18,896 bases of DNA from QPIN01 sp964535875 (GCA_964535875.1 CAZHUE010000034.1:1-18896), one strand, 5' to 3'. Counted from the stretch's first letter, positions 7,984-15,856 are shown. Notes: generated by a model not told the origin, from the letters alone. Program-made: numbers and translations.

Positions 7984-9414
7984 CTACTTGAGTTTATTTT
8001 TCAACATTTTATTAACTTCACCTGGATTAGCTTTACCTTGAGTCGCTTTCATTGCTTGCCCCACAAAAAAGCCAAATACTTTATCTTTACCACTTAAATA
8101 TTGTTCAACTTGTCCTGGGTTATCCGCAATTATCTTATCAATAATGGCTTCAATAGCCCCGCTGTCAGTAATTTGTTTAAGTCCTTTTTCTTCAATAACC
8201 TCATCGGCTGTCGAGGTGCTGGTCCATAAAGCTTCAAAAACTTGTTTGGCAATTTTTCCAGAAATAGTATTGTCTTCGATGCGTTTTAGAAGCCCAGCTA
8301 GTTGCTCAGAATGAATAGGCGATTGATTAATAACTAAATCGGCTTTGTTTAACGCGCCTAATAAGTTGACTGTTATCCAGCTACTACAAAGTTTGGTTTC
8401 ACAGCCAGATGATTTAACAACCGCTTCATAATAGTCAGCTAATTGACGAGATGAGGTCAGTGTAGTTGCTGTTTCATCATCCTGATTATATTGATCTATA
8501 AAACGCTGCTTTTTTGCTGTCGGTAATTCCGGTAAATCAGATTTAACTTCAGCACGTAAGGCATTTGTTATTTCGACAGGCAGCAAGTCGGGGTCAGGAA
8601 AATAGCGGTAATCGTTGGCTTCTTCTTTGCTACGCATGGAGCGTGTTTCATTTTTATCTGAATCGTATAAACGCGTTTCCTGTACGACTAAACCGCCACC
8701 TTCAATTAAGTCGATCTGTCTTTCTACTTCAATGTTGATGGCTTTCTCAACAAATTTAAACGAATTGATATTTTTTAATTCAGCTCTTGTGCCGTATTCT
8801 TCCTGACCTTTTGGACGAATAGAAACATTAGCATCACAGCGAAACGAACCTTCTTGCATATTGCCGTCACAAATTTCCAGATATCGAACTAGTTCGTGAA
8901 TTTTGCGCATGTAAGCTACTGCTTCTTTAGCTGAGCGCATATCAGGTTCAGATACGATCTCTAATAAAGGTGTTCCAGCACGGTTTAAATCAATCCCTGT
9001 TAATCCATGAAAGTCTTCATGCAATGATTTTCCTGCATCTTCTTCTAAGTGGGCGCGAGTCACGCCAATACGTTTAACCTTGTCATCTACTTCAATATCC
9101 AAATGCCCAATTCCAACAATAGGCAGTTCCATTTGGCTTATTTGATAGCCCTTAGGTAAGTCAGGGTAAAAATAGTTTTTTCTGGCAAAGACTGAAAATG
9201 GTGCGACCTCTGCCTCAATTGCCATGCCAAATTTAACGGCCATTCGGACGGCTTCTTGATTTAGTACGGGGAGCACACCTGGCAAACCCAAGTCTACAGC
9301 ACAAGCTTGAGTATTTGGTTCTGCACCATAAGCCGTAGATGCAGCAGAAAATATTTTAGATTTTGTTGCCAGTTGGGCGTGAATCTCTAGTCCAATTACT
9401 GTTTCCCATTCCAT
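7984..9414 (-). CDS. gatB: Asp-tRNA(Asn)/Glu-tRNA(Gln) amidotransferase subunit B
   Basis: GatB is the tRNA-binding and kinase subunit of GatCAB. It phosphorylates the side chain of mischarged Glu-tRNA(Gln) or Asp-tRNA(Asn) with ATP, then amidates it with ammonia from GatA. The 476 residues are typical. Visible: the N-terminal WETVIGLEIHAQL block, the ARKNYFYPDLPKGYQISQ motif, HLEEDAGKS, DLNRAGTPLLEIVSEPD, GSFRCDANVSIRP, the RSKEEANDYRYFPDPDL block, and a C-terminal YqeY-like helical domain (from about 330) ending in GQAMKATQGKANPGEVN, which contacts tRNA. The start has a good ribosome site (GGAG, read on the minus strand) and lies 10 bp after the gatA stop. Presence of the complex implies that Gln-tRNA, Asn-tRNA or both are made by the indirect route; which one depends on glnS and asnS elsewhere. 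Confidence 0.98.
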   Translation of the reverse strand: MEWETVIGLEIHAQLATKSKIFSAASTAYGAEPNTQACAVDLGLPGVLPVLNQEAVRMAVKFGMAIEAEVAPFSVFARKNYFYPDLPKGYQISQMELPIVGIGHLDIEVDDKVKRIGVTRAHLEEDAGKSLHEDFHGLTGIDLNRAGTPLLEIVSEPDMRSAKEAVAYMRKIHELVRYLEICDGNMQEGSFRCDANVSIRPKGQEEYGTRAELKNINSFKFVEKAINIEVERQIDLIEGGGLVVQETRLYDSDKNETRSMRSKEEANDYRYFPDPDLLPVEITNALRAEVKSDLPELPTAKKQRFIDQYNQDDETATTLTSSRQLADYYEAVVKSSGCETKLCSSWITVNLLGALNKADLVINQSPIHSEQLAGLLKRIEDNTISGKIAKQVFEALWTSTSTADEVIEEKGLKQITDSGAIEAIIDKIIADNPGQVEQYLSGKDKVFGFFVGQAMKATQGKANPGEVNKMLKNKLK

Positions 9415-9424
9415 TATACTCTCC

Positions 9425-10876
9425 TTATTCGAAACCCTTAGGCGTTTGTTGATGCCAGTCTGTGACTTGCTGATATTGGTGGGCGATATTCAATAAACGA
9501 TCTTCTGTAAAATAATTGCCAATCACTTGTAGGCCAATGGGTTTGTTTTCTACAAAACCTGCTGGAATAGACATGGCCGGTAGACCTGCTAAGTTAACAG
9601 CAATAGTGTAAATATCGGCGAGATACATTTCGATTGGATCGCTTGTTTTTTCGCCTATTTCAAACGCTGTGGAAGGTGAAACCGGCCCCATCAGGACATC
9701 GACTTCAGATAAAGCTTGTTTGAAATCATTCGCAATTAAACGGCGCACTTTTTGTGCCTTAATATAATAGGCATCATAATAGCCCGCAGACAAAGCATAG
9801 GTTCCCATTAAAATACGACGCTTGACTTCGGAACCAAAAGCTTCCCCTCTGGATCGAATATATAAGTCATTAAGATCAGCAGGATCGTCACAGCGATAAC
9901 CAAAACGAACGCCATCATAACGAGATAAGTTGGCAGAGCACTCCGCAGAAGCAATGACATAATAGGCGGATATTGCCAGCTTCATATTTGGCAGAGAAAC
10001 TTCTTTGACTTCTGCCCCCATTTTTTTGTATTCATTTATTGCGGTTTCAACGGCTATGGCAATGTCGATATTTAAACCTTCGTTAAAAAACTCTTTAGGT
10101 AGACCTATTTTTAATCCATCAAGACTGTTATTAAGTCCAGCTGAAAAATCAGGGACTGCTCGCTCGACACTGGTTGAGTCTTTTACATCAAATCCAGCCA
10201 TGGTTTGTAATAGAATAGCTGCATCTTCAGCAGATCTAGCCATAGGTCCGCCTTGGTCAAGACTGGAGGCAAAGGCGATCATTCCATAGCGGGAAACGCG
10301 ACCATAAGTTGGTTTTAAACCGGTGATGCCACATAAAGAAGCTGGTTGACGTATTGATCCGCCAGTATCTGTTCCTGTCACTGCAGTTGCAAGTTGAGCA
10401 GCAACTGCAGCAGCGGAACCTCCTGACGACCCGCCAGGAACTGAGCTAGTTTCCCAGGGGTTTTGTACAGCACCATAAAAGCTGGTTTCATTAGATGACC
10501 CCATAGCAAATTCATCCATATTTAATTTTCCCAGCATAACAGCCCCGGCTTGATTAAATTTTTCAATGACAGTTGCATTATATGGCGCGATAAAATTATC
10601 CAACATTTTTGAACCGCAAGTTGTTTTAATATTCTGGGTGCAGAAAATATCTTTTTGGGCAATTGGGATGCCAGTCAAAAGATTTGTACCGCCTTTAGAA
10701 AGCTGGCTATCAGCAAGTTGGGCGCTTTTTAACGCTTGCTCTTCCGTAATGGTGATAAAACAGTTGAGATCAGAGTGTTTTTTGATTCGATCTAAATAAG
10801 CTTGGGTCAATTCAATGCTGGAAAATTCTTTAGATCTTAGGCCTTTTGCTAAATCTGTAATTGTTTTGTTGTGCAT
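9425..10876 (-). CDS. gatA: Asp-tRNA(Asn)/Glu-tRNA(Gln) amidotransferase subunit A
   Basis: GatA is the glutaminase subunit, an amidase-signature enzyme that frees ammonia from glutamine and channels it to GatB. The 483 residues are the usual length. The Ser-cisSer-Lys triad is complete: Lys75 in GIPIAQKDIF, Ser150 in SVPGGSSGGSAAA, and Ser174 in GTDTGGSIRQP. The spacing equals that of the structurally known Staphylococcus aureus enzyme (79, 154, 178). The FAMGSSNETSFYGAVQNPW block before the signature is also typical of GatA rather than of other amidases. The gene sits between gatC (8 bp upstream) and gatB (10 bp downstream) and is surely co-transcribed. Nothing in it looks broken or foreign. 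Confidence 0.98.
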   Translation of the reverse strand: MHNKTITDLAKGLRSKEFSSIELTQAYLDRIKKHSDLNCFITITEEQALKSAQLADSQLSKGGTNLLTGIPIAQKDIFCTQNIKTTCGSKMLDNFIAPYNATVIEKFNQAGAVMLGKLNMDEFAMGSSNETSFYGAVQNPWETSSVPGGSSGGSAAAVAAQLATAVTGTDTGGSIRQPASLCGITGLKPTYGRVSRYGMIAFASSLDQGGPMARSAEDAAILLQTMAGFDVKDSTSVERAVPDFSAGLNNSLDGLKIGLPKEFFNEGLNIDIAIAVETAINEYKKMGAEVKEVSLPNMKLAISAYYVIASAECSANLSRYDGVRFGYRCDDPADLNDLYIRSRGEAFGSEVKRRILMGTYALSAGYYDAYYIKAQKVRRLIANDFKQALSEVDVLMGPVSPSTAFEIGEKTSDPIEMYLADIYTIAVNLAGLPAMSIPAGFVENKPIGLQVIGNYFTEDRLLNIAHQYQQVTDWHQQTPKGFE

Positions 10877-10884
10877 AATAACTT

Positions 10885-11172
10885 TTAGTCGAGAACTTTA
10901 GGGACTAGATATAAACCGTTTTCTGTTTGAGGGGCAATAGACTGAAAATTTTGACGCTGGTTTTTTTCTGATGCGATATCAGCTCGTAAACGTTGAGTCT
11001 GATCCATAGGGTGAGCCATAGGATGAACTGTATCTGTATTAGTTTCGCCCATTTGAGTCATTAAGTCTAACATATTGGATAAGTCAGTGGCATAGGCTTC
11101 AATATCACCCTCATTAATGCCTAATCTTGCCAAATAGGCGATTTTTTTTACTTCATCAGAAGATAAGCTCAT
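10885..11172 (-). CDS. gatC: Asp-tRNA(Asn)/Glu-tRNA(Gln) amidotransferase subunit C
   Basis: GatC is the small subunit that wraps GatA and GatB together and stabilises GatA. The 95 residues are the usual size. Visible: the N-terminal helix LSSDEVKKIAYLARLGI, the acidic helix ending DLSNMLDLMTQM, the VHPMAHP turn that threads through the GatA-GatB interface, the LRADI stretch, and the C-terminal APQTENGLYLVPKVLD block. The ATG is 7 nt after a GGAG ribosome site (minus strand). It is the first gene of gatCAB; its promoter must lie in the 111-bp divergent region shared with mreB. A CATAAT at 11207-11202 on the minus strand could be a -10 box, but there is no good -35. Confidence 0.96.
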   Translation of the reverse strand: MSLSSDEVKKIAYLARLGINEGDIEAYATDLSNMLDLMTQMGETNTDTVHPMAHPMDQTQRLRADIASEKNQRQNFQSIAPQTENGLYLVPKVLD

Positions 11173-11283
11173 TTTTAAACTCCAAGTGATAGGTGGTTCT
11201 AATTATGATACTTTATATCTTGCTTAAATACCTATTTGATTGTTAAAGTGGTGAGATTTTCTCTTTAAGGGTGCTTGCAAAAG

Positions 11284-12327
11284 ATGTTCGAAAAAATTCG
11301 AGGATTATTTTCCAATGATTTGGCTATTGATTTAGGTACTGCAAATACATTGATATACATGCCGGGTCAGGGGATAGTGCTAAATGAACCATCAGTAGTA
11401 GCAATTAAGGAAGATAAAGTAAGAGGGGCTAAAACTATTGCCGCAGTGGGGATGGAGGCAAAAAAAATGTTGGGACGAACGCCAGGAAATATTACCGCTA
11501 TTCGCCCATTAAAAGATGGGGTGATTGCTGATTTTGCTGTTACTGAAAGGATGCTACGTTTTTTTATTGAAAAAGTTCATGAATCTAAATTTTTACGACC
11601 AAGCCCACGTATTTTGATTTGTGTGCCTTGTGGTTCAACACAAGTTGAGCGGCGGGCTATTCGTGAATCAGCAGCAATGGCAGGGGCAAGAGAAGTTTAT
11701 TTGATTGATGAGCCTATGTCCGCAGCAATAGGAGCAGGACTTCCTATTGATGAAGCGCAGGGATCAATGGTGCTGGATATTGGTGGAGGCACTTCAGAAG
11801 TTGCGATTATGTCGTTAAATGGAATCGTTTATTCTGAATCAGTCAGGATTGGTGGAGACCGCTTTGATGAGGCAATTATTAACTATGTGCGTAGAAATTA
11901 CGGCACTTTAATTGGTGAAGCAACAGCAGAAAAAATTAAAAAAGAAATTGGAACTGCTTATCCTGGTAGTGAGGTTAAAGAAATTCAAATAACAGGGCGA
12001 AATTTAGCAGAAGGTGTGCCGCGTAGTTTTATCTTAAATAGTAATGAAGCATTAGAGGCTTTGCAAGAACCTTTGGCAGGTATAGTCGGTGCCGTAAAGG
12101 TTGCATTGGAACAAACGCCACCAGAATTAGGCGCTGATGTTGCAGAAAGAGGAATCGTCATAACTGGGGGAGGGGCATTGTTGACAGATATTGATCGATT
12201 AATTGCTGAAGAAACGGGATTGCCCGTTTATATTGCTGATGACCCACTGACTTGTGTTGCTAGAGGCGGAGGGATGGTTTTAGATATGTTGGATGAAAAA
12301 GGAATATCAGCTTTTTCATTGGAATGA
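11284..12327 (+). CDS. mreB: Rod-shape actin homologue MreB
   Basis: MreB forms membrane-bound filaments that guide the elongasome along the cell side wall. From the ATG at 11284 the protein has 347 residues, the same as E. coli MreB, and its start lines up (MFEKIRGLFSNDLAIDLGTANTLIY against ML.K.RG.FSNDL.IDLGTANTLIY). Visible: phosphate-1 loop DLGTA at 16-20, an RPLKDGVIADF connect region, the CVPCG block, phosphate-2 loop DIGGGTSEVA from Asp165, and the late adenosine motif TGGGALL. A TTG at 11275, three codons upstream, is closer to the AAGGG (11267-11271) and could be used, since that site lies 12 nt before the ATG. The gene diverges from gatC, as in pseudomonads. The usual short gap to mreC is here enlarged by an inserted element. 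Confidence 0.97.
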   Translation: MFEKIRGLFSNDLAIDLGTANTLIYMPGQGIVLNEPSVVAIKEDKVRGAKTIAAVGMEAKKMLGRTPGNITAIRPLKDGVIADFAVTERMLRFFIEKVHESKFLRPSPRILICVPCGSTQVERRAIRESAAMAGAREVYLIDEPMSAAIGAGLPIDEAQGSMVLDIGGGTSEVAIMSLNGIVYSESVRIGGDRFDEAIINYVRRNYGTLIGEATAEKIKKEIGTAYPGSEVKEIQITGRNLAEGVPRSFILNSNEALEALQEPLAGIVGAVKVALEQTPPELGADVAERGIVITGGGALLTDIDRLIAEETGLPVYIADDPLTCVARGGGMVLDMLDEKGISAFSLE

Positions 12328-12364
12328 CAGATTTTTATTATGACCCTGAATGGTTGGGTATATA

Positions 12365-12517
12365 CTTCGCGCGGTCACGGATGCGGATTTTATAGCGAGT
12401 TGATTTTTGTCGATAGCAAGGCACTTACATGGGCGCATAGCTGGTGCAACTATTTCAGCAACACAGTCTATCGGCAAAAAGCAACCGATAGAAAACCGTA
12501 TCCGTGACCGCGCGAAG
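12365..12517. mobile_element. MITE-like element 2 (TA-flanked, ~52-bp terminal inverted repeats) between mreB and mreC
   Basis: The arms are 12365-12416 and 12468-12517. The outer 18 positions are identical (CTTCGCGCGGTCACGGAT), then one mismatch and CGG; the match continues with a few changes and short gaps to an inner block TTTTTGYCGATAG. TA flanks each end (12363-12364, 12518-12519), as expected for IS630/Tc1-type insertion. Identity continues one base further out on each side, so the exact edge is uncertain. The 51-bp centre has no ORF. Its GC content is well above the surrounding AT-rich spacer. A transcript running from mreB to mreC would fold here into a hairpin of about 50 bp. The transposase that moved it is unknown. 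Confidence 0.75.
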
Positions 12518-12596
12518 TATGATTTTATGCTTGGCTATTTTTGTTTATAAAAGTATAAAGAGTTTTTAAATAAAGATTAAAACCAATGTCTTGCGT

Positions 12597-12602
12597 TATA
12601 AT
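12597..12602 (+). promoter_or_regulatory. Candidate -10 box for mreCD-mrdA-rodA
   Basis: A perfect TATAAT lies 40 bp before the proposed mreC start and downstream of MITE-like element 2. The -35 positions at 16-18 bp spacing (around 12574-12580, AGATTAA) are poor. If used, it would restore expression of the downstream genes after the insertion. The 344-bp mreB-mreC gap otherwise contains the element and AT-rich sequence. Confidence 0.3.
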
Positions 12603-12630
12603 TATGGGTATTATGCGTAATATTTTATTT

Positions 12631-12644
12631 GAGGCTTTACTATA
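12631..12644 (+). promoter_or_regulatory. Ribosome binding site and probable AUA start of mreC
   Basis: GAGG at 12631-12634 is followed after 7 nt by ATA at 12642-12644, ideal spacing. The codons that follow read KLLFTSGPS, lining up with the E. coli MreC start MKPIFSRGPS so that the ATA takes the place of the initiator ATG. The frame is closed upstream by TGA at 12630-12632. The GTG at 12672 has no purine-rich site before it. Confidence 0.55.
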
Positions 12645-13535
12645 AAACTTTTATTTACTTCTGGCCCTTCTGTGAATACCAGGTTACTTATAGTTGTGCT
12701 AGTGTCCATTTTTTTTCTTGTTGTTGATCATCATAGTTCTCGTCTAGATACAGTTCGTTCGGGGCTATCATTTTTTTCTTACCCTATACAGAAGCTTGTC
12801 AGTTTTCCTGTGGAATTCGTAAAAAATACAGCGGATACAATTAAGTCTTATTCTGCTTTAAAAAAAGAAAATGCTTTGTTGAAAGAAAAACAGAAAATTG
12901 AGCGTGTCAGGTTATTGAAATTTGCTGCATTGGAAAATGAAAACATTCGTTTAAGAGGGTTGCTGGAAAATTCATTTAAATTGGGAGAGCAAGTTTTATC
13001 AGCGGAATTACTCTCTGTTAACCTTGTGCCTTATGAGCATGTCGTTATCATTAACAAGGGATCCAAGTTTGGTGTATATGCCAAACAACCTACAATAGAT
13101 ACTAATGGCATCGTTGGGCAAGTTCTTAGATCAATGCCGTTTAATTCAGAAGTTATGTTAATCACTGACCCCAATCATGCTATTCCCGTTCAGGTTAATA
13201 GAAATGGTTTAAGGACTATTGCTGTCGGTAGTGGAAAGTTGGATCGGTTGAAGTTACCTTTTTTACCTAATAATGCAGATATTTTACCTGGAGATTTACT
13301 GGTTACTTCAGGTTTGGGGGGCGTTTTTCCTCAAGGATATCCCGTGGCAGTGGTTGACAACTTTATCGTTCAACCCGATAAACCTTTTGCAAATATTTAT
13401 GCAACGCCAAAAGCTAAACTGGATAGAATAAGAGAGCTATTAGTTGTTTGGAGTGACTCAAAGCCGGTACCTCTATCATATTCTGATGAAATAGAAGTTA
13501 AAGACACTCAAAAAGTTAAAAAAGAAAATGAATAA
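12642..13535 (+). CDS. mreC: Rod-shape-determining protein MreC (start ATA 12642, or GTG 12672)
   Basis: MreC is a single-pass inner-membrane protein whose periplasmic beta domain activates PBP2-RodA. From ATA the protein has 297 residues; from the first ordinary start, GTG at 12672, it has 287 and loses the conserved cytoplasmic KLLFTSGPS. Visible, numbered from ATA: transmembrane helix about 14-27 (RLLIVVLVSIFFLVVD), coiled coil about 65-105 (ALKKENALLKEKQKIE), then the twin beta-barrel domain with VIINKGS.FGVY, GIVGQV, ITDPNHAIPVQV, VTSGLGGVFPQGYPVA. It is shorter than E. coli MreC (367) because it lacks the proline-rich tail. The last 8 bp overlap mreD (ATGAATAA), so the two are translationally coupled. 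The start choice rests on homology and the ribosome site; the gene identity is not in doubt. Confidence 0.92.
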   Translation: MKLLFTSGPSVNTRLLIVVLVSIFFLVVDHHSSRLDTVRSGLSFFSYPIQKLVSFPVEFVKNTADTIKSYSALKKENALLKEKQKIERVRLLKFAALENENIRLRGLLENSFKLGEQVLSAELLSVNLVPYEHVVIINKGSKFGVYAKQPTIDTNGIVGQVLRSMPFNSEVMLITDPNHAIPVQVNRNGLRTIAVGSGKLDRLKLPFLPNNADILPGDLLVTSGLGGVFPQGYPVAVVDNFIVQPDKPFANIYATPKAKLDRIRELLVVWSDSKPVPLSYSDEIEVKDTQKVKKENE

Positions 13536-14004
13536 ACCTCAGAATGTAAGTAGCTATTTTGCGTCAGTTTTTATAGCTATGGGGTTAAAAATTTTTTCTT
13601 TTCCTGAGTTTTTTAGAGATTATAATCCTGACTGGGTCTTATTAACTTTAATATACTGGGTGTTAGCTATGCCGAGAAAGGTCGGTGTTTTTAATGCTTG
13701 GGGAGTTGGGTTAATCGTTGATGTTTTAACGGGTCGTTTATTAGGGCAACATGCACTGGCTTATTCGTTAACTGCATATTCCTGTTTAAGATTGCATAAA
13801 CGATTAGGCCAGTATTTGTTAAGACAACAAACTCTTTTTATTTTTTCTAGTTTATTATTCTCCAAGACTATCGAATTTATGATCGAAGATTTTCAAGGAG
13901 ATGCTAAATTAACATTGACATTTTTATTACCAGTTGTTCTTGGCACTTTTTTTTGGCCAGTTATTTATACCACACTACGGATTTTTCGTGAGCGAATAGG
14001 ATAG
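13528..14004 (+). CDS. mreD: Rod-shape-determining membrane protein MreD
   Basis: MreD is a small polytopic inner-membrane protein that works with MreC to regulate the RodA-PBP2 synthase. The 158 residues are typical (162 in E. coli). About five hydrophobic segments are visible, with the characteristic PDWVLLTLIYWVLAMPRKVGV block near the second, the conserved GLIVDVLTGRLLGQHALAYSLTAY stretch, and LRLHKR after it. The ATG overlaps the last codons of mreC; the gene ends one base before the mrdA ATG. The family is weakly conserved, so the call rests equally on the motifs and on the mreC-mreD-mrdA order. Confidence 0.93.
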   Translation: MNKPQNVSSYFASVFIAMGLKIFSFPEFFRDYNPDWVLLTLIYWVLAMPRKVGVFNAWGVGLIVDVLTGRLLGQHALAYSLTAYSCLRLHKRLGQYLLRQQTLFIFSSLLFSKTIEFMIEDFQGDAKLTLTFLLPVVLGTFFWPVIYTTLRIFRERIG

Positions 14005-14005
14005 T

Positions 14006-15856
14006 ATGGTTCGAAAATATACAGTTAAAGACTCCTTTGCAGAAAACCGCATGTTTCTTAGTCGAGTTGTCGCTGTTTTTGTTTTTTTTAGTGTACTGAT
14101 ACTTGGGCTGATTGGCCGGTTAGTTTATTTGCAAATTGTTGGCCATGATCATTATTCGATGATGGCAAAATCAAATCGGATAAAAATAGCCCCATTACCG
14201 CCTACTCGCGGCATCATTTATGATCGAAATGGACATATTTTGGCTGAAAATGTACCTTCCTACAGTTTAGAGTTGATTCCTGAACAGGTTGAAGACCTTG
14301 AACAAACTTTGCAAAAGCTACAACAGTTATTAGCTATTCCGGATGAAAAAATAGAACAATTCTTTAAACAGAAAAAAAGTACAAAACGGTTTTCCAGTAT
14401 TCCTTTGCTAGTACAATTAAGTGATTTAGAAGTGGCTAAGTTTTCTGTAGTTCGACCTTATTTCCCCGGCGTGGATCTCTATGCACGACTTGTTCGTCAT
14501 TATCCTTATAGAGAACTAACATCACATGTTGTCGGTTATGTTGGCAGAATAAATGAAAAGGAATTACAGACTTTACCTGTCGCTGAATATAGAGGAACTC
14601 ATCATGTAGGAAAAGTTGGAATAGAAAAAATGTATGAGTGGCAATTACATGGTAAAACAGGCTATTCTGAAGTAGAAACAAATGCTCAAGGACGAAAGAT
14701 TAAATCAGTTGCTACAGCAGATCCAGTTCCAGGAGAAAATTTAACGTTGACCCTTGATATTAAATTGCAACAAACAGCTTATGATGCTTTAGAAGGACAA
14801 AATGGTGCTGCCGTGGCAATAGAAGTTAATACGGGTAATGTATTAGTTTTTACTAGTAGACCTGGGTTTGATCCGAATCCTTTTGTTTCTGGTATTAGCA
14901 GTAAAGCGTATAAGGCATTGCAACAATCAGAAGACCAGCCCATGTTTAATAGAGCTTTACGAGGACAATATCCACCAGGCTCAACTATTAAACCGTTTAT
15001 TGCATTAGCCGGCCTTGAATACAATGTTATAGGCGTAAGGCAAAAGCTATTTTGTCCGGGCTATTACCAGTTGCCCAGGCTAAAGCATAAATATAGAGAT
15101 TGGAAGGGATCGGGACATGGACTTGTTAATATGAAGAAGGCTATCACTCAATCATGTGATGTTTATTTTTATGATTTAGCACGAAATCTAGGGATAGATA
15201 AGATACATGAATTTTTACAAAAATTTGGTTTTGGAGAAAAAACAAAAATAGATTTAATCGGTGAAAAGGCTGGTTTATTACCTTCAAAAGTATGGAAAAA
15301 AACAGCTAGAAACCTGGCCTGGTACCCAGGAGAGACACTAATCACAGGTATCGGCCAAGGTTTTTTGCAGGTAACCCCAATTCAGCTAGCAACAGCAACG
15401 GCAACCCTGGCTAATCAGGGGAAGATAATTAAACCACGTTTAGTCAACAAATTTTATGGCCTTGATGAGACTAAAGGTACTGAAACTCAGGAAGAAAAGC
15501 AAATTTATCTAAATCAAAAAAATATTGATGACATTATTTCTTCAATGATCAATGTTATTCATGGCGCAAGAGGAACTGCACGTAAACTGCGTAGGGATAT
15601 CAGTTATCAAATAGCAGGTAAAACAGGAACAGCACAGGTTTTTACTGTAAAGCAGGAAGAGAAATATAATGAACATGAACTTGATTCAAAATTAAAGGAT
15701 CATGCTTTGTTTATTGCCTTTGCTCCTGCACATGCGCCCCAAATTGCAGTTGCTGTTATTGTTGAGAATGGAGGACATGGAGGATCAGTTGCTGCACCTA
15801 TAGCAAGTAAAATTATGAAACAGTATTTAGCTGAAACAGAGGTGGAGATCAACTAA
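14006..15856 (+). CDS. mrdA: Penicillin-binding protein 2, elongasome transpeptidase
   Basis: PBP2 is the class B transpeptidase that cross-links new peptidoglycan during side-wall growth, anchored by one N-terminal helix (about 20-41) with its domains in the periplasm. The 616 residues are close to E. coli PBP2 (633). Visible: the PBP-dimer domain (LPPTRGIIYDRNGHILAEN near 62, then RHYPYRELTSHVVGYVGRI) and the transpeptidase domain with active-site Ser326 in PPGSTIKPF (SxxK, Lys329), the second motif SCD at 383-385, and KTGTAQ from Lys539. All three catalytic motifs are intact, so it should bind beta-lactams such as mecillinam. An AGGA ribosome site lies 4 nt before the ATG. The stop is followed at once by the rodA ATG, fixing the 1:1 synthase pair in one message. 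Confidence 0.97.
   Translation: MVRKYTVKDSFAENRMFLSRVVAVFVFFSVLILGLIGRLVYLQIVGHDHYSMMAKSNRIKIAPLPPTRGIIYDRNGHILAENVPSYSLELIPEQVEDLEQTLQKLQQLLAIPDEKIEQFFKQKKSTKRFSSIPLLVQLSDLEVAKFSVVRPYFPGVDLYARLVRHYPYRELTSHVVGYVGRINEKELQTLPVAEYRGTHHVGKVGIEKMYEWQLHGKTGYSEVETNAQGRKIKSVATADPVPGENLTLTLDIKLQQTAYDALEGQNGAAVAIEVNTGNVLVFTSRPGFDPNPFVSGISSKAYKALQQSEDQPMFNRALRGQYPPGSTIKPFIALAGLEYNVIGVRQKLFCPGYYQLPRLKHKYRDWKGSGHGLVNMKKAITQSCDVYFYDLARNLGIDKIHEFLQKFGFGEKTKIDLIGEKAGLLPSKVWKKTARNLAWYPGETLITGIGQGFLQVTPIQLATATATLANQGKIIKPRLVNKFYGLDETKGTETQEEKQIYLNQKNIDDIISSMINVIHGARGTARKLRRDISYQIAGKTGTAQVFTVKQEEKYNEHELDSKLKDHALFIAFAPAHAPQIAVAVIVENGGHGGSVAAPIASKIMKQYLAETEVEIN

Noticed and set aside
10005..10289. 94-codon plus-strand frame opposite gatA
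   Set aside because: Lies wholly inside gatA on the opposite strand, has no ribosome site or recognisable motif, and gatA is clearly coding.
11275..11283. TTG at 11275 as the mreB start
   Set aside because: The ATG at 11284 gives exactly the family N-terminus and length (347). The TTG is kept as an alternative in the mreB entry because the AAGGG fits it better.
12672..12674. GTG at 12672 as the sole mreC start
   Set aside because: It drops the conserved KLLFTSGPS block and has no ribosome site. It remains the fallback if AUA is not used.
14436..15024. Two 81-codon minus-strand frames opposite mrdA
   Set aside because: Shadows of the PBP2 gene, with no independent support.
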